From positions 1 through 27,013 of the forward strand of contig CAZICM010000092.1 in assembly GCA_964537685.1 (NCBI GenBank): 27,013 nucleotides of DNA, in the 5' to 3' direction. The position numbers and the translations under genes are program-made. This DNA comes from CAZICM01 sp964537685 (GTDB taxonomy: Bacteria; Myxococcota_A; Polyangia; Polyangiales; Polyangiaceae). The notes under the pieces were generated by a model, which made no database searches, was not told the DNA's origin, and was given only the letters and a program-made list of their open reading frames with translations. Below are positions 14,473-24,200 of the stretch, one piece after another (the first letter of the stretch is position 1; each line of letters begins with the position of its first letter).

Positions 14473-15306
14473 ATGCATTTTCGACAGCTTGCCTTCAAAT
14501 CCGTTTTTCTCGCCGCCATAGGCTTTTGCGCTGCAGCGGGCGCGCCCGCATGCTCTTCGGGAACCGATCCAGAACAAGGAGGCACAAGCTCCAGCGGAGC
14601 ATCATCGGGCGGAGCATCGTCGAGCGGAGCCTCGTCCAGCGGCTGTGCCGCAGGCCCCGGACTCTGCGTGGAAAACGGCGCCTGCACCGAAGACCCGCAG
14701 AGTTTTTCGGGCAACGCGACCTATTACGATTTCGCGGATGGCAGCGGCAATTGCAGCTTCGATCCCACGCCCAACGATTTAATGATCGGCGCAATGAACC
14801 AATTGGATTATGCCAATTCGGCCGTTTGCGGAGCATGCGCTCGTGTATTGGGCCCCAAAGGAGAAATACATATTCGAATTGTCGACCAATGCCCGGGTTG
14901 CCCAGATAACCATATCGATTTAAGCCCAGATGCATTCTCAAAAATTGCAGACATATCTGCTGGTATTGTACCCATTACATGGAACTACGAAGCCTGCGGT
15001 ATTTCAGGGCCAATCGTTTACCACTGGAAAGAGGGCAGCAATCCCTACTGGACAGCCGTTCAAATTAGAAATCACCGCTATGCAATTGCCAGCGTTGAAT
15101 ACAAAGGCAGCGACGGCAACTACCATGCAATGAACCGGGAATCCTATAATTATTTTATTGAGCCATCGGGCCTGGGAGAAGGCCCCTATACAATGCGCGT
15201 AACGGATATTTACGGACAGGTGCTCGACGACACGGGGATTGCGTTTATTGAGGCAGGTGATTCACCGGGCCAAGGGCAATTTCCCATTTGCACGGGCAAA
15301 CCTTAA
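14473..15306 (+). CDS. Bacterial expansin (EXLX-like), lipoprotein
   Basis: Expansins loosen cellulose networks without hydrolysis. The 277-residue precursor has a signal peptide ending AAAGAPAC (Cys27, a plausible but non-canonical lipobox) and a Ser/Gly-rich repeat linker (about 32-58). A Cys-rich spacer precedes a double-psi beta-barrel domain (about 78-170) and then a CBM63-like domain (about 182-270). In the barrel, VDQC and HIDLSPDAF place Asp138 and Asp149 exactly 11 apart, as with Asp71 and Asp82 of Bacillus subtilis EXLX1. In the binding domain, KEGSNPYWTAVQIRNHRY and ESYNYF provide Trp193, Tyr192 and Tyr225 near the EXLX1 aromatic binding residues. The start has a GGGGAA ribosome site. 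It lies 31 bp after the fusion gene and is convergent with the next gene (9 bp apart). Confidence 0.9.
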   Translation: MHFRQLAFKSVFLAAIGFCAAAGAPACSSGTDPEQGGTSSSGASSGGASSSGASSSGCAAGPGLCVENGACTEDPQSFSGNATYYDFADGSGNCSFDPTPNDLMIGAMNQLDYANSAVCGACARVLGPKGEIHIRIVDQCPGCPDNHIDLSPDAFSKIADISAGIVPITWNYEACGISGPIVYHWKEGSNPYWTAVQIRNHRYAIASVEYKGSDGNYHAMNRESYNYFIEPSGLGEGPYTMRVTDIYGQVLDDTGIAFIEAGDSPGQGQFPICTGKP

Positions 15307-15315
15307 ACACGGTAT

Positions 15316-16635
15316 TTATTTCTTCTCCGCCAGCACATTATCCGTGCACACTTCAAAGAAATTGGTAAACGGCTTCTTTTCATTGCGCGTTTTAAAATCG
15401 ACCATTTTTTGAAGAATCGTCGCCGCGCGATGGCCCTTCATTTGAAGAGGATGCGTTCGGCCCTGATCCAAATAACCCCGGATAAACAAAGTATTTTCAT
15501 CCGAAGGCAGCGCCCCCACATTCCTTGACCATTTCGGCCAAACCCCAGGTTCAAATAAATACTGTTCTACATTGGAAACATAAAAGAAGCCCACCATCAG
15601 ATTCTTTTCTTTTAAATGGGCGGCCAATCCTGGCATGGCCCTGTCCCCCGCGAAATCGCCGACCAGAGGAATAATGCGGCCTTCCTTCTGCATGGTTTGA
15701 ACAAAGCGAAACGCTTCTTCGTTTGCGAGAAAACCCTTTTTCTCTCCGCTTTTTGTTTCTGATTTAAGCAGCTCTCTCAGGGTTGGGTATTTACGCCCCG
15801 AAGCCTGGTGAAGCTCGAATTTGATTTCAAGCTGGCCTTTGAAAAACGCCCTGTGCGCCACTTCAATGGTCTTTTTATCGTTGGCGTCGAGCTTTAATCC
15901 CCATTGATCAATTCGATCGCTTAGTTTTTTATGGGCTGCTCCAAAGCTCGCCTCGTCAGGCTTAACGGCTTCTGTGGCTTTTAAAATGGCATCAATATCG
16001 GCAGAAGCGCCGGGATCAGCCGATGTATCGTAGGGACGGCCCAAGACCAAGGCCAAAAAGTGAACCCGGCTTTGGGCTTCTTCAAAGGCGGCTTTGTAAA
16101 TGAGATGCAGCAGCATATTTTGCCGCCGGATATCGACAATAAATGCATAGGCGGGCTTGGTAAGCGCGATATAGGTGAAATTCTGCTCGGGGCCCACGCC
16201 GATATAAACGCTGCCCGGGCGCGCCCGCGCCGCTAATTCCGAGGCTACTTGTAAATAAGAGGTTTCATTTGAAATAATATTATCCGAAAAGAAGGCCGCG
16301 TCCGGTTCACTCAAGCGCTGAACCAAATCGACGAAATTAGAATTATACTCATTGGTATTGGATACACCGGCCTTCGCGGAGCCCGAGGCGGCTGGAGTAA
16401 TGGACGTATTGACTGCCAATGCGGATGAATTTGATGCGGGGGCGGCGGGTGTTTTTCCGGAAGCGAGTTCTGCGGAAGCCCCGGATGCGGCGGGAGGAGG
16501 CGCCGTTTTATGATCGCATCCGCTCAAAACGGCGAGGCCCAGACAAAGTAGAGATGTGGAGAGGGAAGAGCCAAGGAACTTGAATCGCGTCGAGATCGTC
16601 ATGGGAGCCTGAACGTTGGACATTGGATTGAGCAT
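15316..16635 (-). CDS. Secreted lipoprotein resembling the LIC_10091 family (methyltransferase-like fold)
   Basis: A 439-residue precursor with a signal peptide ending GLAVLSGC (Cys40 if translation begins at 16635; an in-frame ATG at 16602 would give a shorter, more usual signal). An Ala/Ser/Pro-rich linker runs to about residue 95. The mature domain contains SYLQVASELAARARPGSVYIGVGPEQNF, AYAFIVDIRRQNMLLHLIYKA and a late VGDFAGDRAMPGLAAHLKEK. The IGVGPEQNF and FIVDIRR segments look like the first two strands of a Rossmann-type methyltransferase. From memory this matches the LIC_10091 proteins of spirochaetes and myxobacteria, whose activity is unknown. A SAM-binding role outside the cytoplasm would be odd, so the fold may serve another purpose. 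It is divergent from the HEAT gene and convergent with the expansin. Confidence 0.75.
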   Translation of the reverse strand: MLNPMSNVQAPMTISTRFKFLGSSLSTSLLCLGLAVLSGCDHKTAPPPAASGASAELASGKTPAAPASNSSALAVNTSITPAASGSAKAGVSNTNEYNSNFVDLVQRLSEPDAAFFSDNIISNETSYLQVASELAARARPGSVYIGVGPEQNFTYIALTKPAYAFIVDIRRQNMLLHLIYKAAFEEAQSRVHFLALVLGRPYDTSADPGASADIDAILKATEAVKPDEASFGAAHKKLSDRIDQWGLKLDANDKKTIEVAHRAFFKGQLEIKFELHQASGRKYPTLRELLKSETKSGEKKGFLANEEAFRFVQTMQKEGRIIPLVGDFAGDRAMPGLAAHLKEKNLMVGFFYVSNVEQYLFEPGVWPKWSRNVGALPSDENTLFIRGYLDQGRTHPLQMKGHRAATILQKMVDFKTRNEKKPFTNFFEVCTDNVLAEKK

Positions 16636-16737
16636 TCCAATCTAGAGGATTTCCGCGCGAAATAAGCGAGTCAAAAGGCTTTGCCGCGGGAAGCTAAGCG
16701 ATGGAAGCCCGGCCGGCCTTCACGTTACACTCGCGCC

Positions 16738-19305
16738 GTGCCTCATTCTTTTCGAGCATCGGGATTTGTACGCGGCGCAGCAGGCGCTCTGTTGGCCCTG
16801 GGTGTTGCCCTTTCGGTCTCACAAAGCGCGGCTTTTGTTTGGCCGAATGTGCCCGAGCAAATTGCGCGGTCGCTGCTTTCCGGCGATGTGAGCGAGCGCA
16901 GGCTGGCTGCGCAGAAGCTCTCCGAACTCCCCAGGGAGACAGCCTTAAAACTCGCGGCTCAGGCCATGAGCGATGCCGACGTGGAGGTGAGGCTCAAGGT
17001 CGCTCAAGCAGTGATCGCACTGCGCATGCCCAAAGCAGGAGACTTGGTGATCGGCTGGCTGAGCGAAGGCGATGTGCGGCTGCGGCTTGCCGCTTGCGAT
17101 GTGATTCGCGCGGCGCCCACCGATCGCTCCGTGACCGCGTTGGGAAGAGTGCTTGCCGATCCGGATGCGCATGTGCGCCTGTCAGCGGCGGCGGCCATGG
17201 GAGGTTCGGGCCTTGCCGACGCGGTCTCTCCGCTGCTCGGGCATTTGGACGATCCAACGCCGGAAGTGCGGGCCGAAGTCGCGAGGGCGCTGGGACGAAT
17301 CGGCGATGCGCGCGCTGTCGTTCCACTGATTGGCAAGGTTCAAGACAGCACACCCGAAGTGCGCAAGACCGTCGCAAGAGCCTTGGGCGAGCTCGGCGAT
17401 CTGAGAGCCACAAGCGCGCTGTTGCTCGCTTTGGCCGACAATGCCCAGGATGTCCGCGTTGAAGCGGTCACGGCGCTTGGAAAGCTTCGTTCAGACGAAG
17501 CCACGCTGGCGATTACGCCGCTTGTCGAAGGCTCCGATACACCCGACACAACGGGACTCCCTGTTTTTGGACCGCGCCCTCAGTCAGGCGTGGGCACAAA
17601 CGAAGTGCGCAACGCCGCCCTGCGCGCACTGGGCCGCATTGCATCGGAGAGTGCCGTTAAAGTGCTTATTTCAGCGCTCGCCAAGGATGATCCCGCGACC
17701 CGCCGGTCGCCCGTGAGAGAAGCGCTTGTTGCCGCGGGCAAGCCTGCTCATAGCGCGCTGATCGCCGCGCTGTCGGCGTCGCCCAATCAAAACACGGCCG
17801 CGGGTGCCGCGCTTGCGCTGGGCGCGCTTAAGGCGAGCGAGGGCAAAGAGCCCATCGTGCGCGGAATGCAGCGCGGCCTCGTGCCTCTCAAATATGGGCT
17901 GCGCGCGCTTGCGGATTTGGGTGACAAAAGCGCGCTGCCCACCGTGCTCGAGATCCTGAGCGACGCCGATCCGAGTGTCCGCAAAGAAGCCATCCGCACG
18001 GCTTCATCCTTGCTCGATCCCAAAATACCCGATGGCCGGGCGGTCGATCCTGCCAGCGCCGCGCTGTCCGATCCCCGCACCGCGGCCGACGAAAAACTCG
18101 AGCTCGTCGAACTGCTCGGCCGCACAGGCTCGGAGAGAGCCGCGGCGATTTTACTCCCGATGGTGAAGGCCAAATCTCAGCCCTTAAGGCTTGCCGTGCT
18201 CGAGGCCCTGGGCACGCTGCACAGCGCGAGATCCGATATTGAAAAAGCCTTGCTGGATGCGCTTTCCGACGATTCGGGCGAGGTGCGCCTTCATGCGGCG
18301 ATGGCCCTGTCGCGAAGCGCGGGCAATGGCGCGGCGTCTGTTCTTCTCGATAAGCTGACCATCGCCGCAGAGCAAGATCGGGGCGCGCTTGGCATTGCTC
18401 TCTCGGGCGCTCTTTCGCGTTCCGATCAGCCTGCGCTGGCTGACCGCGTTCAGAAATCTCTCGCTTCCGCACCCAACGCCGCGAGAGATTCGCTGCTTGA
18501 GGGCCTTGGCAGGATGCGCTTACCCAAGGCGGGCGAAGCGCTTCAAAACCTTATTTCCAAAGGCAATATCGACGATCGCAGAAAAATTGCCGAAGCCCTC
18601 GCCGGTCATCCTGAACGCTCGGCAGCGCTGCTCAAACTCGCGGAAGACGCAGACGCAGGCGTGCGCGCGAACGCTGTTTGGTCTCTGGGAACCATTTCTG
18701 CAAAAGGCGCCATACCCCTTCTAATCGGCCTGCTTCGCGATCCAGACACTGCCGTTTCCGGAAACGCAGCGGCATCCCTCGGCCGCATTGCCGAAAAACA
18801 CAGCGATCCGAGCGCCGTACGCCAAGCATTATGCGGCGCGCTTTCAGACGCGCGCGCCTACGTCCGGGCCAACGCGCTCACGGCCATGTCGGCCGCGAAC
18901 ATTCAATGCGACAGCATTTCAGCGCGCGATTTGCTTGCCCGCGACCCTTCAGAATCCGTGCGCCTCGCGGCCGCCGACTACTTGGGCCGCGCCATCGCCC
19001 GCGCCGGTGAAAAAGCCGATTCTGCCGACAAAAGAAGCCTGCTCCGATGCGCCGGTGAAGACAAGAATGCCAGCGTCGCCGAACGCTGCGCCCGTCCAAA
19101 ACTCCCGCCCGACAACACGGATAACCTCAGCGTGTTCGTGCTCGGAGAGCACGGCGTAACGCCTATTGCCCGAGCCTCTTTTGCACTGGTCCGCGCCGAC
19201 GGTTTTCTCCGCCTAGGCATTGCGGATCGGCGCGGTTCGGTGTTCGAAACCGGCGCCCCCAGCGGCCCTGTTGAGCTTGCGGTTCCCGCACCGCTTGTCC
19301 GATGA
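16738..19305 (+). CDS. Exported HEAT-repeat protein
   Basis: A long alpha-solenoid of roughly 30-residue HEAT or PBS-lyase-type repeats covering most of the 855 residues, for example VRLSAAAAMGGSGLADAVSPLL, VRAEVARALGRIGDARAVVPLI and VRKTVARALGELGDLRATSALL. Such solenoids are protein-binding scaffolds. The N-terminus looks like a signal peptide or anchor (GAAGALLALGVALSVSQSAAF), so the protein is probably exported. The last 65 residues (LSVFVLGEHGVTPI ... GSVFETGAPSGPVELAVPAPLVR) look like a small beta domain. The start is uncertain: GTG 16738 directly precedes the hydrophobic stretch, but the frame is open to TTG 16681 and no ribosome site decides. The stop overlaps the next start by 4 bp (ATGA), implying coupled translation with the arrestin-like gene. 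Confidence 0.82.
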   Translation: MPHSFRASGFVRGAAGALLALGVALSVSQSAAFVWPNVPEQIARSLLSGDVSERRLAAQKLSELPRETALKLAAQAMSDADVEVRLKVAQAVIALRMPKAGDLVIGWLSEGDVRLRLAACDVIRAAPTDRSVTALGRVLADPDAHVRLSAAAAMGGSGLADAVSPLLGHLDDPTPEVRAEVARALGRIGDARAVVPLIGKVQDSTPEVRKTVARALGELGDLRATSALLLALADNAQDVRVEAVTALGKLRSDEATLAITPLVEGSDTPDTTGLPVFGPRPQSGVGTNEVRNAALRALGRIASESAVKVLISALAKDDPATRRSPVREALVAAGKPAHSALIAALSASPNQNTAAGAALALGALKASEGKEPIVRGMQRGLVPLKYGLRALADLGDKSALPTVLEILSDADPSVRKEAIRTASSLLDPKIPDGRAVDPASAALSDPRTAADEKLELVELLGRTGSERAAAILLPMVKAKSQPLRLAVLEALGTLHSARSDIEKALLDALSDDSGEVRLHAAMALSRSAGNGAASVLLDKLTIAAEQDRGALGIALSGALSRSDQPALADRVQKSLASAPNAARDSLLEGLGRMRLPKAGEALQNLISKGNIDDRRKIAEALAGHPERSAALLKLAEDADAGVRANAVWSLGTISAKGAIPLLIGLLRDPDTAVSGNAAASLGRIAEKHSDPSAVRQALCGALSDARAYVRANALTAMSAANIQCDSISARDLLARDPSESVRLAAADYLGRAIARAGEKADSADKRSLLRCAGEDKNASVAERCARPKLPPDNTDNLSVFVLGEHGVTPIARASFALVRADGFLRLGIADRRGSVFETGAPSGPVELAVPAPLVR

Positions 19306-21050
19306 GAAGCCGCCCCTATGTCGACCTAAAACTTCCCTCCTCTGCGCAACCTGGCAGCCCATTGCGCATAGGCGTCCATCTCGAGGCCACATCCCGCACA
19401 CCCATCGATTTTATTGATGTCGACATCCAGGGCAGGGAAAGAGTCCGGGATGCCGAACAGGCACGATCAAATTACAGATCAATTTTATCGCATAAAATAC
19501 GCATTGCTGAAGACATTACGCTCGAAGAGGGAAAACACACATTCGAAGCGGTCTATACGCTTCCCGAGGACATTCCGTTCAGCTACACGGGATATCTTTC
19601 CGAAATCCAATACAGTATTGGTGCTGAAGTATCCATTCCATGGTGGCTCGACGCAAATGAGCGCATGGATTTAAACATTACGCCGCAGCCGATTGCCCGC
19701 CCTGCCCGATTTCCTCTGATCGTATCTAAAGAAAAAACCATAGAACCTTTTATTGAATTTGTGCTTGACGACCGCTATTTCAGCCCAGGGGAAGAAATCA
19801 CGGGGGCGCTGGCGCTGGGCAATGTGCGCGACCGGCGCGTTGAAGGCGTCGACGTATCTCTCGTTGGCAAGGAAACCCTTCGTTTCCCGGAGGAATTTAT
19901 TTACGAAGCCCACCGCACGACCCTATGCCTGAAAGCCGGCTCGAGCGATGAGGGCAAAGAGATAGGCTTCCGGCTTCGCATTCCCAAAAACGTCTCCCCA
20001 GGCTTCGATGCCGGTTCGATCATGGTCACATGGTTTTTGGAAATCCGCATACAGCTTGCGGGGATTTTAAGCGGCCCGGGAAGGAGCGTGCCGATCGTTA
20101 TCGGGGCCTATTCGGCACCTCAAAGCACACCGGCTCCCCGGCGCACCGTGGGCTCGGCGCGCTGGCAAAAAATTTGGGAAGAGTGCGCCGCGCGAGCTGG
20201 ATTTTCGCTCGATCCCGACGAATTAAAGATATCGGGCAGCGTACATGGGTCTGAGTTGTCAGCCTGGATCGATTCATCCGCTGAACAATCCAGTCGTATT
20301 CTCGGAGAACTCCGATGGCCTTCCTGGGGACTCGCGCTTTCATTACATCCGGAAGGTTTGGCACGACAGTTGTTTGGTTCCGCGGAAGATCGGGTTGGGC
20401 ACTATCGTATTGAAGGCCGGCACCTGCCTCAGTGCCGTCCGGCCTTTACAGAAGAATTACGCACGGCATTATTGGTTTTTGATTCGATCGAAATGGACGA
20501 TATACACGCATTGGTAGGAATGCGGGGGCCTATTTTCGACAGTGATTTCCTTATGAAATTCCTCGGGCTATTGGAAGCATTGGCGAAAGCCGTTCAATTG
20601 GCGGAAGGAAATATTCCGCCCCCGCCGTCCATAGCGGACAAGGCCGATGAATTGCGGGCTTTTGCCCGTGAACTCAATAGCCGCGTAATACCTGGATCAT
20701 TATCGATAGCGGGGGCTCAATTTGAAGGCGCAAAATTCCACATGGAAACGCAATTTAATGAAGAAGGACAACCTTCATTATTTCGCATAACGCTCAGGGC
20801 CGAGGAATCGGCGGGCAAAGGCTTTGACTCAAACGAAAGCAAAACCCTCTCGCCGCTTATCCCGGCGGTCCGGGAAATTGTTGGGGCTCTGAGTGCGGAT
20901 GGCCGTCAAGTACGAGCTTCTAAAAAACGCTTTGAATTGGATATACCGCTTCCCATTGCACCCGTTCCAAAATTAAAAGAATTTATGCGCGCAATGATCG
21001 TATTGGAACATCGGCTACGCGGAGAGCGGCGTGGAGGCCCATACCGCTGA
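19302..21050 (+). CDS. Arrestin-like beta-sandwich protein, unknown function
   Basis: A 582-residue protein without signal peptide or membrane segment, so probably cytosolic. The first part (about 1-135) reads like an arrestin N-type sandwich: LPSSAQPGSPLRIGVHLEA, then HTFEAVYTLPEDIPFSYTG and SIGAEVSIPWWLD. A second sandwich seems to start near residue 155, with DDRYFSPGEEITGALALGN and VSLVGKETLRFPEEF. This resembles Spo0M and other prokaryotic arrestin-like proteins, although they are shorter. The remaining half (about 290-582) is mixed alpha/beta, with a Pro-rich hinge (NIPPPPS), and I do not recognise it. Its ATG overlaps the stop of the HEAT-repeat gene, so the two are made together and may interact. 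If the HEAT protein is truly exported they would end in different compartments, which is a puzzle. Confidence 0.6.
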   Translation: MRSRPYVDLKLPSSAQPGSPLRIGVHLEATSRTPIDFIDVDIQGRERVRDAEQARSNYRSILSHKIRIAEDITLEEGKHTFEAVYTLPEDIPFSYTGYLSEIQYSIGAEVSIPWWLDANERMDLNITPQPIARPARFPLIVSKEKTIEPFIEFVLDDRYFSPGEEITGALALGNVRDRRVEGVDVSLVGKETLRFPEEFIYEAHRTTLCLKAGSSDEGKEIGFRLRIPKNVSPGFDAGSIMVTWFLEIRIQLAGILSGPGRSVPIVIGAYSAPQSTPAPRRTVGSARWQKIWEECAARAGFSLDPDELKISGSVHGSELSAWIDSSAEQSSRILGELRWPSWGLALSLHPEGLARQLFGSAEDRVGHYRIEGRHLPQCRPAFTEELRTALLVFDSIEMDDIHALVGMRGPIFDSDFLMKFLGLLEALAKAVQLAEGNIPPPPSIADKADELRAFARELNSRVIPGSLSIAGAQFEGAKFHMETQFNEEGQPSLFRITLRAEESAGKGFDSNESKTLSPLIPAVREIVGALSADGRQVRASKKRFELDIPLPIAPVPKLKEFMRAMIVLEHRLRGERRGGPYR

Positions 21051-21065
21051 TTATCAACTCCAAAA

Positions 21066-21094
21066 CTCATCTCATCTCATCTCATCTCATCTCA
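21066..21094. repeat. (CTCAT)5 pentanucleotide microsatellite
   Basis: Five perfect CTCAT units plus CTCA lie 15 bp after the stop of the arrestin-like gene. Simple repeats of this purity are uncommon in GC-rich bacterial DNA and are prone to slippage. Being outside genes, copy changes would not alter a protein. Confidence 0.9.
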
Positions 21095-21122
21095 ATAAAT
21101 GCATTCCGAAAGCAAAAGCCAC

Positions 21123-21248
21123 AGAACCCACCTCAGCAAGCGCAGCGAGCAACCCCGAGGCTAGGAAGGCCGACCGAGCCGTACATTGTACGGTGAGGAA
21201 GGCCGACCAACGCCGCGGGGTGCGCAGCAGCTTGATGAGGTGGGTTCT
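21123..21248. repeat. Nested inverted repeat with internal direct repeats; candidate bidirectional terminator or dispersed element
   Basis: Outer perfect 13-bp arms (AGAACCCACCTCA at 21123-21135, TGAGGTGGGTTCT at 21236-21248) continue inward with CAAGC/GCTTG and ACCCCG/CGGGGT pairings. Inside lie two identical 13-bp direct repeats, AGGAAGGCCGACC (21163-21175 and 21196-21208). At the centre is the palindrome CCGTACATTGTACGG (21179-21193; 7-bp arms around one base). The element fills the space between two convergent genes and its right arm reaches into the stop codon of the STAND gene. No long T-run follows on either side. Confidence 0.8.
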
Positions 21249-24200
21249 ACCGGCGGGGCGTCGCATTCACATCCGCCACAACTTCACTATAGGATTGGCG
21301 CGCCGGAGCCTGAATCTCCTGCGAATATGGCGCACGCCAAGGAAGCCGCGCCGCATCCCATACAAATCCCTCTTCATTCAATGTGTAGCGAGCCACGTCC
21401 GGACGCATAATCCGACGCTCTTCATCGTAAATCCGCGGCGCAAACCCCACTTCCCATTGCATCCCCAGCGGATTGAACCGAAGCCCGCCCCAGCCATATC
21501 CGTGCTTTCTCGACTCCAATGCCTCGCCGTGCGCCGCCCCGGCAAAATAACGAACAACATTGCCTTGTACCAAAAATCGCCGCGCCGTCGCCCCCATCGA
21601 GGCATCGTGAATGTGTCCGCATAAATGAATGTACGAACGCCTCCCAAGTACCTTGAAAAATTCATCCACCGCATCCCGGTTTATCCAATCCAATGGATGA
21701 TGTGTCACAATTAATAGTAATTCTCCCTCGGCTCCCTCCCCAAACGCCCGGCGCATTTGCCGTTCGCCTAAAATCATATTCCGAATGAATGGAACGGCTT
21801 GCCCTTTGTGCAGGCGGCCATCCGATCCATCGCTGATCCATACCGTCGATAATCCCGCTATCCGAAGCTTGCCGCGTACGCCGTTGATAGGCTCTAAACA
21901 TTCCCACCAATCGATGCCATTGGGCCCCGGCACCGGATGATGAGGCCCAAGAGAATTGAGGAATTCCGCATAGCCTCCAAGCTTCGCGAACAAAATCTCC
22001 CGAAGTGCCTCGTTCTCAAGCTCATTGTCGAGCTCCTCAGGCGCCACGCGAATTTCGCTGTGCGCGCGCGCCACAGGCTTGGTGCTCGCCTTCGCCCGGT
22101 CCACATCATGATTGCCGGGAACGATCCGAAGGCGTTCGGGCGGGCAATTGGCCGCTTCCAATAAGCTCTTTAGCCATCTGCCCGCCTGCTCGTATTCGCC
22201 CGGCTGGCCATTCCACGCAATATCACCTGCCACAAAAATAAAATCTGGCGGGCCAAAATTCGATTCTTTTATATCCCGTACAATAGCATCCGTAACGGCG
22301 TGCTGATCAAAACGATGCTTATCACGGTGCGCGCCGACGCCAAAATGAAGATCGGAAATGTGAATCCATGTGAATGCCCGGCGTATGATCGCGGGTTGCC
22401 TTTGCGATTCCGATCGGGCTGTGATTTCAGAGCCGCCCGCGATTGCAAATGGATTGGATATTTTAGAGATTAAACTGGATGCTGCACCGCCTTCGCGCCG
22501 CGTGCGAATCACATCCAAACGGGCTCGCGCCTCGAGGAGCGCAGCTTCACACGAAGCGATATTTCCCAGCCCCATGCTTTCGGGGACGGGGATATCTCCC
22601 CATAATGCCTTGGCCACCAAATCGGGCCGCTCAAACAAGGGCGCCCAAAGGCTCGCCGGCGTCGAACTCTGGCCAGACGTAAAACGCACCAGTTTTGAAT
22701 AGTTTCCGCCAGCAATAAAGAATGGCGTGTTCGCAACCATCGCGGCCCAGCCGGAAGCCGCGGCCAGCAAAATACATAAACATAAACCATCGGCGGCTCG
22801 CCATATCCGAACGGTTCCATCCGCAGAAGCCGTGACGAGCATATCGCCGTCCATCGAGAACGCGACGGAAGACACGCTCGCCGCATGCCCTTCCAGCGCG
22901 CAGAGAAGCTCGCTTCCATCCGCATCCCAAATGCGCGTAATGCCATCGGCGGAAGCCGCGGCAAGCCTTCCGCCTTCGGGCGAAAACGCAAGCGAATGCA
23001 CTTGGCCCGTGCGCCCTTCCACCACGCGCACCGGATTGCCGCTCCATACGTCCCAAATGCGTATCGTGCCATCGGAGGACGCTGACGCCAATGTGCTGCT
23101 ATCGGGAAGGAATACAACGGAATGAACGGCTTCCGTGTGGCCTTCCAATACGGAAATTAATTCGCCCGATTCAGGCTGCAATAAATAAATGGGTCCGCTC
23201 TCTCCGGCTGCCGCAAGAAAATCGCCGTCGGGCGAAAATGCAACGGTTGCAATACGGCTGCCGGTCGGGTCAATTCGATGCAATACATCGCCGCTGTGAA
23301 TATCCCAGAAGATCAGCGCGCCGTCACCGCCCCCCGAAACGAGCTGATCGTCGATCGGCGAAAAGGAAAGCGCCGAGGCCAGATGTCCCTCGGTTCTCAG
23401 GGTCTTGCGCAACACGCCTTGGCGGGCATCCCAAATATTGAGGCTGCCATCGATCATCGCGACAGCCAGGGTGTCGCCGTCGAGGGAAAATGCGAGCGAC
23501 ATCCCCATCGCGGCGGGGCCGGGCAGCGTGTGGAGAAGATCTCCGCGCCGCGCGTCCCACACCCGAATATCGCCGCCGGCCGCCGAGGAAGCCAAGGTGT
23601 CGCCCGCAGGCGAAAATACCGCGCCGTCTACCGTTGTAACGGGACTCTTGAAGCTTCGGAGCACCGTTCCCGTTTTGGGATTCGCAACATGCACCGAGCC
23701 ATCAATGCGGGTGAAAAATAGTTCCCTGCCATCCGGTGAAAACAGGACGGCACACGCGCTTTCAAGCGACGGAATAATGCTTTCTATGCGCCCGTTTTTC
23801 GCATTCCACACAACGACCGAACCGTCGCCCGCAACCGATGCAAGCCATCCGCCGGAAGGCGCATAAGCAACGGCCATCGCCGGGCCGCCCAACTCAATAA
23901 AGGCGCGTCCCAGAAGCTCCTCGGGCTCGTCCACGCCCGCTTCAGCATCCGACATCGGAATGGCGCGCAGTGTCCGTGTCTGAATTGGCTCTTCAAGCCT
24001 GATAACGCGAATCGAATCGTCTTCCGAAGTGAGCACGAGCTCTTTGCCGTCGGGTGAGAACGACAAGCACATGTAGGGGCCCAGAATGCCTTCGAGCGAA
24101 TGAAGTACGGTGAGCTTCTGGGTATCCCAAATGCGGAGCGTGCCGTTGGAAAGCGCAGCCGCAAAGACAGTACCGTCGGGCGAGAACGCCACAGAAAAAA

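Noticed and set aside
21031..21624. Plus-strand frame running through the nested repeat into the STAND gene
   Set aside because: Its coding look comes from the direct repeats (RKAD segments); it overlaps the secure STAND gene in antisense.
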